64,000 bases of DNA from Advenella sp. FME57 (GCF_014897675.1 NZ_JABUXU010000011.1:1-64000); one strand, 5' to 3'. Shown: positions 1 to 9,376, counted from the stretch's first letter. Program-made: numbers and translations. Notes: generated by a model from the sequence alone, not told the origin.

Positions 1-177
1 ATCCGGGCTGGACAGGCGACCGTCGAAGCCGACCACGATCCGATCCGTGCCGCAGTCGCGGGCACGCCGGGCCAGCGCGCGACCCAGCAGGTAGGCAAAC
101 GAAGCATTGAGCTGTTCAGGCACAACACCACGAATGTCATAAGCCTTGAATACGGATTGGGGAAGCGCTGGGGTCAT
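1..177 (-). CDS. Phosphomannomutase/phosphoglucomutase, N-terminal part
   Basis: The first 59 codons of a leftward gene are visible; the rest lies outside the window. Translation from the ATG at 177 gives the family's opening FKAYDIRGVVPEQLN, the N-terminal signature of the alpha-D-phosphohexomutase superfamily (AlgC/ManB type). The active-site serine loop is not reached. In this family the enzyme interconverts hexose 6-phosphates and 1-phosphates for exopolysaccharide and lipopolysaccharide sugar nucleotides. It is transcribed divergently from the FAD-oxidase gene at 350, leaving a 172-bp promoter region between them. The family call is secure; whether mannose or glucose phosphates are preferred cannot be told from this part. 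Confidence 0.85.
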   Translation of the reverse strand, partial: MTPALPQSVFKAYDIRGVVPEQLNASFAYLLGRALARRARDCGTDRIVVGFDGRLSSPD

Positions 178-349
178 GGATTGTCCTTGTAAAGGCTGTT
201 GCAGTCGTTGCTTCATGCAAGCGGCGGGCAACAGCCACGAATTTCGGTAAAATGTGGGTTGTATTATACGTCTGTTGCCAAAGCGGGCTGGTGGGAATCT
301 GTCCGCCTGCCCATTGCGACAACCGTCAAACTGAAACGGGCAGAAAAAA

Positions 350-1774
350 ATGAATCTATTGGCAGTATTGCAAGACATCGTCGGCGCAGATCATGTATTG
401 ATCGGAGCTGCGGCACAGCCTTATCTGACCGACTGGCGCGGCCGCTATACCGGTCAGGCGCTGGCGGTGGTGCGCCCCGCCTCTGTCGAGCAGGTCGCAC
501 ATGTGGTGCGCACCTGTGTGGAGCATCAGGTGCCCATGGTGCCGCAGGGCGGCAACACCGGTCTTTGCGGGGGCGCCACGCCCGACGGACAGGGAAACAG
601 TGTCGTGATTGCGCTCACGCGCCTTAACCGCATCCTGCAGGTCGATACGGCCGACGATACGATTACCGTGCAGGCCGGCTGCACCCTGCGCGAGGTGCAG
701 CAGGCTGCCATTGAGGCAGACCGTTTGTTTCCGCTGAGTCTGGCTGCCGAAGGCAGTTGCACGATTGGCGGCAATCTGGCCACCAACGCCGGAGGCACGC
801 AGGTGCTTCGCTACGGCAATACCCGTGACCTCACGCTGGGCCTGGAAGTGGTCACAGCAGATGGCGAGATCTGGCACGGCTTGCGTGGCCTGCGCAAGGA
901 CAATACCGGTTACGATTTGCGCGACCTGTATATCGGCAGCGAAGGCACGCTGGGTATCATTACCGCGGCAACGCTCAAGCTGTATCCGCAGCCGGTGGCG
1001 CGGTGTACGGCCATGCTCGCTTTCAACGACATGCCGGCGGCCGTCCGGATGCTGGCGCGCGCCCGTAAGGGGTTCGGCGCGGCCCTGACCGGTTTCGAAC
1101 TTATTTCCCACTATTGTCTGGATTCGGTCACGCTTGAATTTGACCAGCAGAAATGGCCGTTTGACGCTTCCGGCAGGCAGTGTCCCTGGTATGCGCTGCT
1201 GGAAATCTCCGACAGCGAAAGTGCCGATCATGCGCGCGAACGCTTTGAAACGGTGGTGGGCCAGGCCATTGAAGAGGCCGATGTTGTCGACGCCGTCATT
1301 GCGGCCTCCATTGCCCAGAGCAACGAGTTGTGGCATTTGCGTGAAAGTATCCCGCTGGCGGAAAAGCAGATGGGCAAAAATATCAAGCACGATGTGTCTA
1401 TTCCGGTCTCGCGCATGGCCGATTTTGTCGAGCAGACCAATGGCCAGTTGCAGGCGGCTTTTGCGGGCGTGCGGCACATTGTTTTTGGCCACCTGGGTGA
1501 CGGCAATCTGCATTACAACGTGGCGGCGCCGGCTGGCTCGGACGAGACCGCTTTCCTGGAGCTGCAGCCGCAAGTGTATCGGCTGGTGCATGACAGTGTG
1601 CACGCCTTTGGCGGTTCCATCAGCGCCGAGCATGGGGTAGGGCAGCTGAAAAAAGATCTGCTGCCGCTATACAAATCCGAAGTGGAGCTGGCGCTGATGC
1701 GCAAGATCAAGCGTGCGCTGGATCCTCACATTCTGATGAACCCGGGCAAGGTCATCAATAGCGCTGACATTTAG
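350..1774 (+). CDS. FAD-linked D-2-hydroxyacid dehydrogenase (GlcD / D-2-hydroxyglutarate dehydrogenase type)
   Basis: A 474-residue flavoprotein. The N-terminal FAD_binding_4 domain shows PQGGNTGLCGG at about residues 63-73 and a GGNLATNAGGTQVLRYGN stretch near 140-157. The C-terminal FAD-oxidase domain carries FGHLGDGNLHYN near 378-389 and SAEHGVGQLKK near 425-435, the His-containing segments that bind metal and substrate in this family. By family it oxidises a D-2-hydroxyacid (D-lactate, glycolate or D-2-hydroxyglutarate) and passes electrons to quinone, cytochrome or ETF. The last 20 bp overlap tail-to-tail with mutM. The exact substrate is not readable; no glcE/glcF partners sit alongside, which argues for the single-subunit D-2-hydroxyglutarate-like branch. 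Confidence 0.85.
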   Translation: MNLLAVLQDIVGADHVLIGAAAQPYLTDWRGRYTGQALAVVRPASVEQVAHVVRTCVEHQVPMVPQGGNTGLCGGATPDGQGNSVVIALTRLNRILQVDTADDTITVQAGCTLREVQQAAIEADRLFPLSLAAEGSCTIGGNLATNAGGTQVLRYGNTRDLTLGLEVVTADGEIWHGLRGLRKDNTGYDLRDLYIGSEGTLGIITAATLKLYPQPVARCTAMLAFNDMPAAVRMLARARKGFGAALTGFELISHYCLDSVTLEFDQQKWPFDASGRQCPWYALLEISDSESADHARERFETVVGQAIEEADVVDAVIAASIAQSNELWHLRESIPLAEKQMGKNIKHDVSIPVSRMADFVEQTNGQLQAAFAGVRHIVFGHLGDGNLHYNVAAPAGSDETAFLELQPQVYRLVHDSVHAFGGSISAEHGVGQLKKDLLPLYKSEVELALMRKIKRALDPHILMNPGKVINSADI

Positions 1775-2582
1775 GACAGAAGAAAGTGGCGCGCTGGCCC
1801 TGCACGATTTTGCGTATCGGCGTGCCACAGCTGCGGCAGGGCTGGTTCTCGCGGTCATAGACGGCCGCGTGAATCTCAAAATAAGCGCCTGGCTCGCCCT
1901 GTGTACCGGTGTAGTTGCGCAAGGTGCTGCCGCCCGAATCCAGCGCTTTTTCCAGCGTACTTAAAATAGCCGCATGCAGGCGTTGCGCTCTTGCCGGCGA
2001 AATGCGGTTGGCCGGCGTGCGTGGATGAATGCGGGCTGCGAACAGGCTTTCCGACGCATAAATATTGCCGACGCCCACCACAATCTGGCCGCCCAGCAGC
2101 GCCTGCTTAATGGCTATGCTGCGCCCCTGTAGCCCGGCATGGAGCATGTGCGGCGTGAAGGCCGCCTCAAAGGGTTCTACGCCCAGCCCGGCCAGCAAGG
2201 GGTGGGCCGCCACAGGACCGGCGTCATGGGCGTGCCACAGGACTGCGCCAAAACGTCGCGGATCGTTCAGGCGTACGGTGACGCCATCGAAGCACCACTC
2301 CACGTGATCGTGCTTGCGCAAGAACTCACCTACCTGGACATGGCGCAGCGATCCGGACATGCCCAGATGCACAAGCAGGGTACCGTGTTCGAAACGCAAC
2401 AGGAGGTATTTACCCCGCCGCTCGCAGGCCAGCAACTGTTTGCCCTGCAAAATGAGATTGAGCTCGGGTGTAACCGGCCAGCGCATCCGTGCCTCATGCA
2501 CGTGGACCGCAAGCAGCCGCTTGCCGGTAATGATCATGTCCAGGCCGCGGCGGGTGGTTTCAACTTCAGGTAGTTCGGGCAT
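1755..2582 (-). CDS. mutM: Formamidopyrimidine-DNA glycosylase
   Basis: A 275-residue base-excision repair enzyme that removes 8-oxoguanine and formamidopyrimidines and nicks the abasic site. The start is fixed at 2582 because the mature protein must begin PELPEVETTRRGL: the proline after Met is the catalytic nucleophile and the next Glu is also catalytic. A longer in-frame ORF with seven extra residues exists and would destroy activity. The C-terminal zinc finger is complete (C-x2-C near residues 244-247 and C-x2-C near 269-272). Its 3' end overlaps the FAD oxidase by 20 bp, and it is divergent from the TPR gene, as is usual in Bordetella-like genomes. Confidence 0.95.
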   Translation of the reverse strand: MPELPEVETTRRGLDMIITGKRLLAVHVHEARMRWPVTPELNLILQGKQLLACERRGKYLLLRFEHGTLLVHLGMSGSLRHVQVGEFLRKHDHVEWCFDGVTVRLNDPRRFGAVLWHAHDAGPVAAHPLLAGLGVEPFEAAFTPHMLHAGLQGRSIAIKQALLGGQIVVGVGNIYASESLFAARIHPRTPANRISPARAQRLHAAILSTLEKALDSGGSTLRNYTGTQGEPGAYFEIHAAVYDRENQPCRSCGTPIRKIVQGQRATFFCPKCQRY

Positions 2583-2731
2583 AGGAATAATGGGGGCGCC
2601 CACGGCGCGCGCAAAGTCACGCCGGCGCAGATAAAATGCTTATGTTTTAAGGATTTATTAATAATAACTAAGCAAGGATGATAACATTTGTTTTTTGTTA
2701 TCAGCCACTGCCTCGCTTGCCTGTGATTCCG

Positions 2732-4513
2732 ATGAAAAGCGTTATTCGCGCCGCAGCCCTTGTTGCTCCGCTCATGTGGACTGCGCTCGCGCATGCCCAG
2801 TTCGATCAGCCGGTAGATCGGCGCGCCATGCTGGATTTTCTGTCGAACGAGCAGGCCAGGCCTGTGACGTTGGTCAACCATACCGAGGCCGACGATATTT
2901 ACCGTCTGCTCATCATGGAAATTGCTGCCCAGGAGGGGAAAACCGACTTGGCGGCAGAAACGGCAATGGCACTGGCGCGCGACCGGAAAATGCCACGCCT
3001 GGCCAAACGCGCCATGCATCTGTATATGGCCAAGTCCCAGTCCCGGCAGGCTGCCGCAGCGGCGCGGCTCTGGAACCAGCTGGCGCCCGGAGATGAAGAA
3101 GCCGTGGCGGCCACGCTGGCGCTGGCGGCCAGCAACGGCGATACGGATGGCATTGTCAAGGCGCTGCGCGAGCGCATCGCCAAGGCCGGCAACAAGGATC
3201 GCGCTCTGTACCAGGCTGCCGCCGTGGTGGCGCGCATGAAAGACAAGCAGGAAGCCCTCAAGGTCTTTACAGAGGTCATTCACAAGAACGGCGACAATTT
3301 TTCGGTCGCGCACCTGCTGCTGGCAGACCTGGCGACTCAGGCGGGCGATCCGGTGCTGGCCTGGGAAGCGGCGCGCAAATCGCTGTCGCTCGATCCGGAC
3401 TCTGATGCCGCCGCCGAGCGCGTATTGCAATACGGCGTCAAAATCAATCACGACTTGGCCATGTCGCTGGGACGCAAGTTCATCACCGCTCACCCCAGTA
3501 TCCGCCGGGTTCGCCTTTTGTATATCAGCCAACTGGTCGAAGACAAGAAATTTGCGCCTGCCCTGGCCGATCTGGCGCGTATGCGCAAGGCCTTTCCCGA
3601 GGACTTTGACCTGCTGTACCTGGAGGCCCAGGTCAATTACCAGGCCAAACACTATAAAATGGCGCGGGCGCGGTTGACCGAGTTCCTGGAGGTGCAGGGA
3701 CAGCGGCGCGAGGCATTGTCAGATGCCGAAACCAACGCCCAGGGGCAGTCCACCGATGCACGCCTGTTGTTTGCCCAGATTGATGAGGATGAAGGCAAGT
3801 ATCGCGATGCGATAGCCCAACTGGAAAAAATCGATGAGTCGGCCGCCCTGCCGCAAATTCGCATGAAACAGGCGGCGCTCTACGGCAAGCTGGGACAGTT
3901 GAACAAAGCCATGGCGCTGATTGCCGACATTCGCACCGAGACGCGCGAAGACAAAATTATTGTTGAGCTGGCGGGTGCGCAGGTGCTTGCCGCCGCCGGA
4001 CGCACGGATAGGGCGCTTGCCCGCCTGGTTCAGGCCGACAAGGCCCTGCCTGCCAGCCCGGCCATCAAGTATGACCTGGCCATGCTGTACGAGCGCCAGG
4101 GCAAAATCGTTGAAATGGAAACCTTGCTGCGGCAGGTGATCGCGCTCAAGCCCGATTCACCCGATGCATACAACGCGCTGGGGTATGTCTTTGCCGACCA
4201 GAATATCAATCTGGAGCAGGCGCAAACGCTGCTGGACAAGGCCGTGCAACTGGCGCCGGGCAATCCGTTCATTCTGGATAGCATGGGCTGGCTGCAGTTC
4301 CGGCTGGGCAATCATGCGCTGGCCAGTCAGTATCTGGAAAATGCCTTCGAGTTGTCGCCGCAAGCCGATATTGCGGCGCATCTTGCCGAAATCTACTGGT
4401 CCAATGGTGACAAAAAACGGGCTCGGGCGCTGCTCAAGCAAGGCTGGCAGCTGGACAAGGAAAACCCGACGCTTAAAGAAACCCTCAAACGACTGGGAGT
4501 CCGCCTCAAATGA
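2732..4513 (+). CDS. TPR-repeat protein with signal peptide
   Basis: About 593 residues. The ATG at 2732 is preferred over an upstream in-frame start at 2678 because it places a standard signal peptide at the N-terminus (MKSVIRAAALVAPLMWT, predicted cut after AHA-Q), so the protein is likely periplasmic or outer-membrane associated. The rest is alpha-helical tetratricopeptide repeats; clear units lie near the C-terminus, with A-x3-A/Y-x2-ALGY and LD-x-AVQLAPGNPFILDSMGW type helices. The stop overlaps the lolB start (ATGA), implying translational coupling with lolB and ispE. This position next to lolB is conserved in betaproteobacteria, suggesting a scaffold role in envelope assembly; the partner is unknown. 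Confidence 0.85.
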   Translation: MKSVIRAAALVAPLMWTALAHAQFDQPVDRRAMLDFLSNEQARPVTLVNHTEADDIYRLLIMEIAAQEGKTDLAAETAMALARDRKMPRLAKRAMHLYMAKSQSRQAAAAARLWNQLAPGDEEAVAATLALAASNGDTDGIVKALRERIAKAGNKDRALYQAAAVVARMKDKQEALKVFTEVIHKNGDNFSVAHLLLADLATQAGDPVLAWEAARKSLSLDPDSDAAAERVLQYGVKINHDLAMSLGRKFITAHPSIRRVRLLYISQLVEDKKFAPALADLARMRKAFPEDFDLLYLEAQVNYQAKHYKMARARLTEFLEVQGQRREALSDAETNAQGQSTDARLLFAQIDEDEGKYRDAIAQLEKIDESAALPQIRMKQAALYGKLGQLNKAMALIADIRTETREDKIIVELAGAQVLAAAGRTDRALARLVQADKALPASPAIKYDLAMLYERQGKIVEMETLLRQVIALKPDSPDAYNALGYVFADQNINLEQAQTLLDKAVQLAPGNPFILDSMGWLQFRLGNHALASQYLENAFELSPQADIAAHLAEIYWSNGDKKRARALLKQGWQLDKENPTLKETLKRLGVRLK

Positions 4514-5121
4514 ATGTACGCGTTTTACATCGCTATATCCGGTTAACCGCAATCTGTCTGGTGGCTGCAACACTGGCTGCGTGTTCGACTGTGCCCACGC
4601 AGCCCTCGACGTCACAGGCCGCTCGTGCCGACGGCGCGTTCGAGCGTTCCGGGCGCTTTGCCCTGACCGTTTATGATCGCAGCGCAGAGCGCAATCGCGA
4701 CTCGGTGCAGGGCGGTTTCACCTGGCTGGATACGGGAGCGGTGCTGACGTTGGACCTGACCAATCCGCTGGGTTCTACATTGGCCCGGGTGGTCGTGGCC
4801 GATAATCAGGCGGTGCTGACGCGCTCCAATGGACAGCGCACGGTCGCCGGTGATCCCGATGCATTAGTGGCCGAGGTGTTGGGCAGCCCGATCCCGGTCA
4901 GTGGCATGCGTAACTGGCTCAAGGGCCTGCGCAATGGCCAGCGTAATGGTCTGCACACGGCAGGGCAGACCGGCGCGGCCCAGGGCGCCCAGACGTTTGA
5001 CGAAGCAGGCTGGCGGGTCAATATGTCCGATTTTGACAGCAAAGGGCCCACGCGCCTGAACTTTGAGCGCACCATGGCGGGCGACCGCATTACCGTTCGC
5101 GTGGTGACCGAGAGCGAATGA
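4510..5121 (+). CDS. lolB: Outer-membrane lipoprotein insertion protein LolB
   Basis: A 203-residue lipoprotein. A hydrophobic signal ends in the lipobox LAAC, with the lipidated cysteine at about residue 25. The mature part (GRFALTVYD, GGFTWLDTG, GSTLARV and a conserved core near NPLG) matches the LolB beta-barrel that accepts lipoproteins from periplasmic LolA and inserts them into the inner leaflet of the outer membrane. It overlaps its neighbours by ATGA on both sides (TPR gene upstream, ispE downstream), so it sits inside a tightly coupled operon. The lolB-ispE-tRNA-Gln-prs order supports the call. Confidence 0.88.
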   Translation: MNVRVLHRYIRLTAICLVAATLAACSTVPTQPSTSQAARADGAFERSGRFALTVYDRSAERNRDSVQGGFTWLDTGAVLTLDLTNPLGSTLARVVVADNQAVLTRSNGQRTVAGDPDALVAEVLGSPIPVSGMRNWLKGLRNGQRNGLHTAGQTGAAQGAQTFDEAGWRVNMSDFDSKGPTRLNFERTMAGDRITVRVVTESE

Positions 5122-6014
5122 AGTCTTTGCATGACGTGGCAGCGCCGGCCAAGCTGAACCTGTTTCTGCACATCACCGGCAGGCGTGCCGATGGCTACCA
5201 TCTGCTGCAAACCGTTTTTACCTTTGTTGACCTGGCCGACCGGCTGCATTTCACCTTGCGTGACGATGGGCGTATTGTGCGCGCCACCGATATTCCTGGT
5301 GTGCCCCATGATGAGGATCTGATCGTACGGGCGGCGCGCCTGCTTCAGCAGCATGCCGCAGCTCAGAGCGGCGCGGCCGCTGGCGTGACCATTGCCGTTG
5401 ATAAACAGATTCCCGCCGGTGGCGGCCTGGGTGGCGGCTCCAGCGATGCGGCCAGCACCCTGATTGCGCTCAACCGCCTATGGGGTTGTGGTTTTTCCCG
5501 CGAGGCCCTGCAGGCCCTGGGCCTGACGCTGGGCGCCGACGTGCCGGTTTTTGTCTTCGGTGAATCGGCTTTTGCCCAGGGTGTGGGCGACGCGCTGCAG
5601 ACCTGCCCGGTGCCGCAAGCCTCTTATGTCGTGTTTGTGCCGACAATCAGTGTCGCAACTGCAACAGTTTTTGCCCATCCTGATTTGACAAGGGCCACAA
5701 AATCCCTCATAATGCACGACTTTGCTGGACATGATATTCATCAGTTTGGCAGAAATGATCTACAGGCAGCAGCATGTGCCCTTTTCAAACCGCTTTCGCT
5801 TATTGTCGGCTGGCTTGAATCCTTGGGTATACAGGCCAGAATGACAGGATCAGGTGCGTGTTTTTTTGTACCGTTCGATACTGCCGATCAGGCCTTGGCA
5901 TGCAGGCAGCGTGTAGAATCTGCGCTTGCTTCTCATCCAGAGGCAAGCCAGTGGATAAAACAGGTCGTTGTCTGTCACGGCATCAATCGGCATCCGCTGT
6001 ATAATTGGATATAG
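5118..6014 (+). CDS. ispE: 4-diphosphocytidyl-2-C-methyl-D-erythritol kinase
   Basis: A 298-residue GHMP-family kinase of the non-mevalonate (MEP) isoprenoid pathway; it phosphorylates CDP-methylerythritol at the 2-hydroxyl. The N-terminus APAKLNLFLHITGRRADGYH carries the conserved Lys and Asn of the substrate pocket. The glycine-rich ATP loop PAGGGLGGGSSDAAS lies at about residues 96-110, followed by a C-terminal GSGACFF motif near 246. It overlaps lolB by 4 bp. The stop lies just 4 bases before the mature tRNA-Gln 5' end, so the tRNA is probably processed from the ispE transcript. Confidence 0.95.
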   Translation: MKSLHDVAAPAKLNLFLHITGRRADGYHLLQTVFTFVDLADRLHFTLRDDGRIVRATDIPGVPHDEDLIVRAARLLQQHAAAQSGAAAGVTIAVDKQIPAGGGLGGGSSDAASTLIALNRLWGCGFSREALQALGLTLGADVPVFVFGESAFAQGVGDALQTCPVPQASYVVFVPTISVATATVFAHPDLTRATKSLIMHDFAGHDIHQFGRNDLQAAACALFKPLSLIVGWLESLGIQARMTGSGACFFVPFDTADQALACRQRVESALASHPEASQWIKQVVVCHGINRHPLYNWI

Positions 6015-6018
6015 AATT

Positions 6019-6095
6019 TGGGGCGTCGCCAAGCTGGTTAAGGCACTGGATTTTGATTCCAGCATGCGAAGGTTCGAATCCTTCCGCCCCAGCCA
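6019..6095 (+). tRNA. tRNA-Gln (anticodon TTG)
   Basis: A 77-nt cloverleaf that can be drawn by hand. The acceptor TGGGGCG pairs with CGCCCCA, the anticodon stem CTGGA/TCCAG closes the loop TTTTGAT with anticodon TTG, and the T-arm carries GGTTCGAATCC. The 3' CCA is encoded after a G discriminator. The ispE-tRNA-Gln-prs order is a known betaproteobacterial arrangement. It is followed by a strong terminator. Confidence 0.97.
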
Positions 6096-6116
6096 AATTC
6101 GTACTATATGTGCGGA

Positions 6117-6168
6117 AACCGTGAATAAGCCGCTATAAACCGGTATGTGCTTATCACGGTTTTTTTTA
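6117..6168 (+). terminator. Intrinsic terminator after tRNA-Gln
   Basis: A long stem AACCGTGAATAAGC (6117-6130) pairs with GCTTATCACGGTT (6149-6161), with one unpaired base, and is followed by a run of T. It ends the lolB-ispE-tRNA transcript, so prs at 6193 probably depends on read-through or a promoter overlapping this element. Confidence 0.85.
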
Positions 6169-6192
6169 TTCACTTCACCGATTCCAGTCATC

Positions 6193-7143
6193 ATGACCAA
6201 CACTAATTTCATGATTTTTACCGGCACAGCCAATCCCAGGCTTGCCGTAGACGTCGTTAATCATTTGGACATGTCGCTGGGCAAAATGACCGTCGGTCGT
6301 TTTTCTGACGGTGAAGTCATGGTGGAAATCCTGGAGAACGTACGGGGCCGCGATGTATTCGTGCTGCAGCCCACCTGCGCGCCTACCAACGACAACCTCA
6401 TGGAAATCATGACGATGGTCGATGCACTGCGCCGCGCTTCGGCCGGCCGTATTACCGCCGCCATCCCATACTTTGGCTATGCCCGGCAGGATCGCCGGCC
6501 GCGTTCGGCCCGCGTGGCCATCACGGCAAAAGTGGTTGCCAACATGCTGCAAAGCGTGGGCGTTGATCGCCTGCTGACCATGGACCTGCACGCAGACCAG
6601 ATCCAGGGCTTTTTTGATATTCCGGTAGATAACATCTACGCCGGTCCCGTGCTGCTGGCCGATATCGGTCAGCGCAACTTCAAGGACCTGGTGGTTGTCT
6701 CTCCCGACATTGGTGGTGTGGTCCGTGCCCGCGCACTGGCCAAACAGCTGGAAGCAGACCTGGCGATTATCGACAAGCGTCGCCCGCGTGCCAATGTATC
6801 CGAAGTCATGAATATTATCGGTGAGGTCGATGGCCGCACCTGTATCATTATGGACGACATGGTCGATACCGCCGGCACGTTGTGCAAGGCGGCTTCTGCG
6901 CTTAAAGAGCGCGGCGCCGGCGCCGTCTACGCCTATTGTACGCATGCCGTGCTCTCCGGCGGCGCTGTTGGCCGCATTGCAGAGTCCGAGCTGGACGAGC
7001 TGGTTGTGACCGACACCATTCCGCTGTCCCAGGAAGCGGCCGATTGCGCGCGCATCCGTCAGCTTTCCAGTGCATCATTGCTGGGCGAGACCATTCTGCG
7101 CATTTCCCATGCAGAGTCGGTTAGTTCACTGTTTGTAGAATAA
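6193..7143 (+). CDS. prs: Ribose-phosphate pyrophosphokinase (PRPP synthetase)
   Basis: A 316-residue class I enzyme that makes 5-phosphoribosyl 1-diphosphate for purine, pyrimidine, His, Trp and NAD synthesis. The start at 6193 gives [18 protein letters not shown], which matches the family N-terminus; an in-frame start at 6145 lies inside the preceding terminator and is rejected. Visible motifs are FSDGE (substrate), [14 protein letters not shown] (flexible ATP loop, about residues 94-107), [12 protein letters not shown], and the PRPP-binding loop [13 protein letters not shown] near residues 217-229. Followed by its own terminator and then rplY. Confidence 0.96.
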   Translation: MTNTNFMIFTGTANPRLAVDVVNHLDMSLGKMTVGRFSDGEVMVEILENVRGRDVFVLQPTCAPTNDNLMEIMTMVDALRRASAGRITAAIPYFGYARQDRRPRSARVAITAKVVANMLQSVGVDRLLTMDLHADQIQGFFDIPVDNIYAGPVLLADIGQRNFKDLVVVSPDIGGVVRARALAKQLEADLAIIDKRRPRANVSEVMNIIGEVDGRTCIIMDDMVDTAGTLCKAASALKERGAGAVYAYCTHAVLSGGAVGRIAESELDELVVTDTIPLSQEAADCARIRQLSSASLLGETILRISHAESVSSLFVE

Positions 7144-7181
7144 GGATTTGATCCGTTGCTGGTCGCGGCAGCGGGTCGGGT

Positions 7182-7208
7182 GGCTGAGCCAACCGGTTCA
7201 GCCTTTTT
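7182..7208 (+). terminator. Intrinsic terminator between prs and rplY
   Basis: The stem GGCTGAGCC closes on GGTTCAGCC over an AACC loop (one G-T pair) and is followed by five T. It lies 40 bp after the prs stop and 40 bp before rplY. Confidence 0.8.
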
Positions 7209-7247
7209 GAAAATACCGTAATCGGTATTGTTTATTTGGAGTTCTCC

Positions 7248-7898
7248 ATGAAATTTGAAGCCACCACGCGTAGCGTTCAGGGATCGAGTGCGAGCCGCCG
7301 CCTGCGTCGCGCCGGCCGTGTACCGGCCATTGTTTATGGTGGAAAAGGCGAAGCGCAAAGCATCGAACTTGACCACAATGAAATTTTCCACGCATTGCGC
7401 AAAGAGCCATTCCACACGTCCGTACTGGACATGATGCTCGACGGCAAAAAGCAGAACGTTCTGCTGCGCGCCGTGCAATGGCACTCATACAAGCCACTCG
7501 TGCTGCATGTGGATTTTCAGCGTGTCAGTGCCAACGAAGCGCTTACAACACGTATTCCTTTCCACTTTATCAACGGTGACGAATCTCCTGCCGTCAAACA
7601 GCAAGGTGCGACAATTTCGCACGTTCTGAACGACATCGAGATCACCTGCCTGCCTAAAGACCTGCCTCAGTTCATCGAAGTAGACCTGGGCAACCTGCAA
7701 GCCAATGAAGTTGTGCACCTGTCAGACGTTAAAGTTCCGGCCGGTGTTGAGTTTCTGGGTATTGGCGAAGAAAGCCCCGTACTGGCCACTGCAACTGTGA
7801 TTGCAGAAAGTCCTGACGAGGACCCGCCAACTGCAGCTGATGTTAGCGCGGCCGAAGCAGAAAAATCTGACAAGCCTGCCGAAGACGACGCCAAGTAA
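7248..7898 (+). CDS. rplY: 50S ribosomal protein L25 (Ctc/TL5 long form)
   Basis: 216 residues. The N-terminal L25 domain (about 1-95), which binds 5S rRNA, is followed by the beta-rich TL5/Ctc domain (about 100-190; motifs PFHFINGDESPAVKQQG and LPQFIEVDL). The last ~25 residues are low-complexity Ala/Asp/Glu. The ATG at 7248 is chosen over an in-frame GTT-GAG extension because a GGAG ribosome site lies 7 bases upstream. The prs-rplY-pth order is standard in the group. Confidence 0.95.
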   Translation: MKFEATTRSVQGSSASRRLRRAGRVPAIVYGGKGEAQSIELDHNEIFHALRKEPFHTSVLDMMLDGKKQNVLLRAVQWHSYKPLVLHVDFQRVSANEALTTRIPFHFINGDESPAVKQQGATISHVLNDIEITCLPKDLPQFIEVDLGNLQANEVVHLSDVKVPAGVEFLGIGEESPVLATATVIAESPDEDPPTAADVSAAEAEKSDKPAEDDAK

Positions 7899-7974
7899 GT
7901 CTCGAATGTGTTACTTTGCCTGAAGGCAGGGTAACGCGGGCCGGCCTTGCCGGTCAGGCCATTATGTTGGTACA

Positions 7975-8009
7975 CCCCCGCAGTGCGTTCGCATTTCGGG
8001 GGTTTGTTT
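7975..8009 (+). terminator. Terminator between rplY and pth
   Basis: CCCCCG (7975-7980) pairs with CGGGGG (7997-8002); the loop can form an extra GTGCG/CGCAT pairing. TTTGTTT follows. It probably attenuates rather than separates, because pth begins 25 bp later. Confidence 0.7.
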
Positions 8010-8033
8010 CGTAAACTGCAGGGAATTTTGTAC

Positions 8034-8639
8034 ATGGCTTCGTTGCCTATCCGTCTGATTGTCGGGCTGGGAAATCCCGGCCCGCAGTATGAACCCACGC
8101 GCCACAATGCCGGGTTCTGGCTTGTCGACCACTACGCCGATGATCTGAAAACCCAGTTCAGCCTGGAAACTGGCTTTTCCGGACAACTGGCGCGTGCGCG
8201 TCACGATGGCGAGGCCGTTTATCTACTCAAACCCGTCACATACATGAACCGCTCAGGCCAGTCTGTGGGGGCAGTGGCGCGGTTCTTCAAGATTGAACCC
8301 GAACAGGTGCTGGTGCTGCATGATGAACTGGACCTGCAGCCGGGCGAGGTCAAGTTGAAAAAAGGCGGCGGTCATGCCGGCCATAACGGGCTGCGGGATA
8401 TTCAGGCAGCATTGGGAACCAGCGACTACTGGCGCATGCGTCTTGGCATTGGCCATCCGCGCAGCCGTGGCCTGGCCCAGGGCGTGGCCGATTACGTACT
8501 ATCCATGCCAGCCAAGGAAGACATGCCGCTGATCGACAATGAAATCGACAGCGCCAGGCTGGTGCTCGGGCCCCTGCTCGATGGCGACTTTGCCGCGGCC
8601 TCGCGCCGCCTTGCCGCAGCGCGCGAGGCGCGGTCATGA
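8034..8639 (+). CDS. pth: Peptidyl-tRNA hydrolase
   Basis: A 201-residue esterase that frees tRNA from peptidyl-tRNA dropped by ribosomes. The start at 8034 gives [21 protein letters not shown]; the upstream in-frame extension runs through the terminator and is rejected. The family residues are present: Asn in GLGNPG, the catalytic His in TRHNAGF (about residue 24), [11 protein letters not shown] near 66-76, DELDLQPG near 98-105, and [13 protein letters not shown] near 112-124. The stop overlaps the CPBP protease start (ATGA). Confidence 0.96.
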   Translation: MASLPIRLIVGLGNPGPQYEPTRHNAGFWLVDHYADDLKTQFSLETGFSGQLARARHDGEAVYLLKPVTYMNRSGQSVGAVARFFKIEPEQVLVLHDELDLQPGEVKLKKGGGHAGHNGLRDIQAALGTSDYWRMRLGIGHPRSRGLAQGVADYVLSMPAKEDMPLIDNEIDSARLVLGPLLDGDFAAASRRLAAAREARS

Positions 8640-9376
8640 CCACCGCGACTTTCGGCGCCGATCTCAAAGTGTTTCTGCGCTTTGTGCGCAGGCCACGCTT
8701 TACCCCACGCATCGCCCAGCGGGGCGGCGGTTCGGGTTGGTGGCGCGATTGGTATCCGAATGTCCGTTTTGCCCGCATGCTGTCCTGGGTGGCCCTGTTA
8801 TGGTTTGTGAATCTGTTTGTACTGGCGCCATTGGCCTTGAGCGCAGCAGAAAGTGGCGGCGCCCAGCACCGGCTGGACCCGGATAATATTCCCTGGCTGA
8901 TGGCGGTGCTGTGGGCGCCACTGGTCGAGGAAATGCTGTTTCGCTACAGTTTGCGCTATCCCCGTGCCATCCTATGGGTATTGCCGGTGATGATGATGGT
9001 GGTCTTTTCGGGCCCATCGTGGCTGAGCGCCGGCGCATTTATCCTGGTGCTGGCACTGCTGGCCGCCCTCAAGTTCCGGGGCTTCGTCGGTAATGACCAA
9101 GCGCTGCCATGGCGCATACGCAAACTTTATGTACAATGGTTTCCCTGGATCTTTCACCTGTCGGTGCTGGTTTTTGCTTTTGTGCATTTGAACAATTTCA
9201 AGCTGAACGATACGCCGTGGTGGATGTATCCGGTCATGGTCATGCCGCAATGGATGACCGGCCTGGTCCTGGCCTGGATGCGAGTCCGTTCCGGGATCGG
9301 CACTTCTATTCTGATGCATATGATGTTCAATGGCGGGCCGTTGCTGCTGATCTGGCTTATGCTGCAAGGTCGTTAG
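8636..9376 (+). CDS. CPBP-family intramembrane metalloprotease
   Basis: A 246-residue membrane protein with about six hydrophobic segments. The three motifs of the CAAX-protease and bacteriocin-processing (Abi/CPBP, PF02517) family are in order: EExxxR (VEEMLFR, near residue 99), FxxxH (FAFVHLN, near 181) and HxxxN (LMHMMFN, near 228). These supply the Glu and His that ligate the catalytic metal in the membrane. It is translationally coupled to pth. The substrate is unknown; Rce1-type prenyl-protein processing is not expected in a bacterium. The coupling with a translation-quality gene is unusual but may reflect only operon packing. Confidence 0.8.
   Translation: MTTATFGADLKVFLRFVRRPRFTPRIAQRGGGSGWWRDWYPNVRFARMLSWVALLWFVNLFVLAPLALSAAESGGAQHRLDPDNIPWLMAVLWAPLVEEMLFRYSLRYPRAILWVLPVMMMVVFSGPSWLSAGAFILVLALLAALKFRGFVGNDQALPWRIRKLYVQWFPWIFHLSVLVFAFVHLNNFKLNDTPWWMYPVMVMPQWMTGLVLAWMRVRSGIGTSILMHMMFNGGPLLLIWLMLQGR

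Noticed and set aside
356-1633. 425-codon leftward ORF opposite the FAD oxidase
   Set aside because: Shadow of a gene with clear flavoprotein motifs; no recognisable product.
2534-3652. 372-codon leftward ORF opposite the TPR gene
   Set aside because: Antisense shadow of a high-GC coding region; no ribosome site, and its frame follows the codon structure of the TPR gene.
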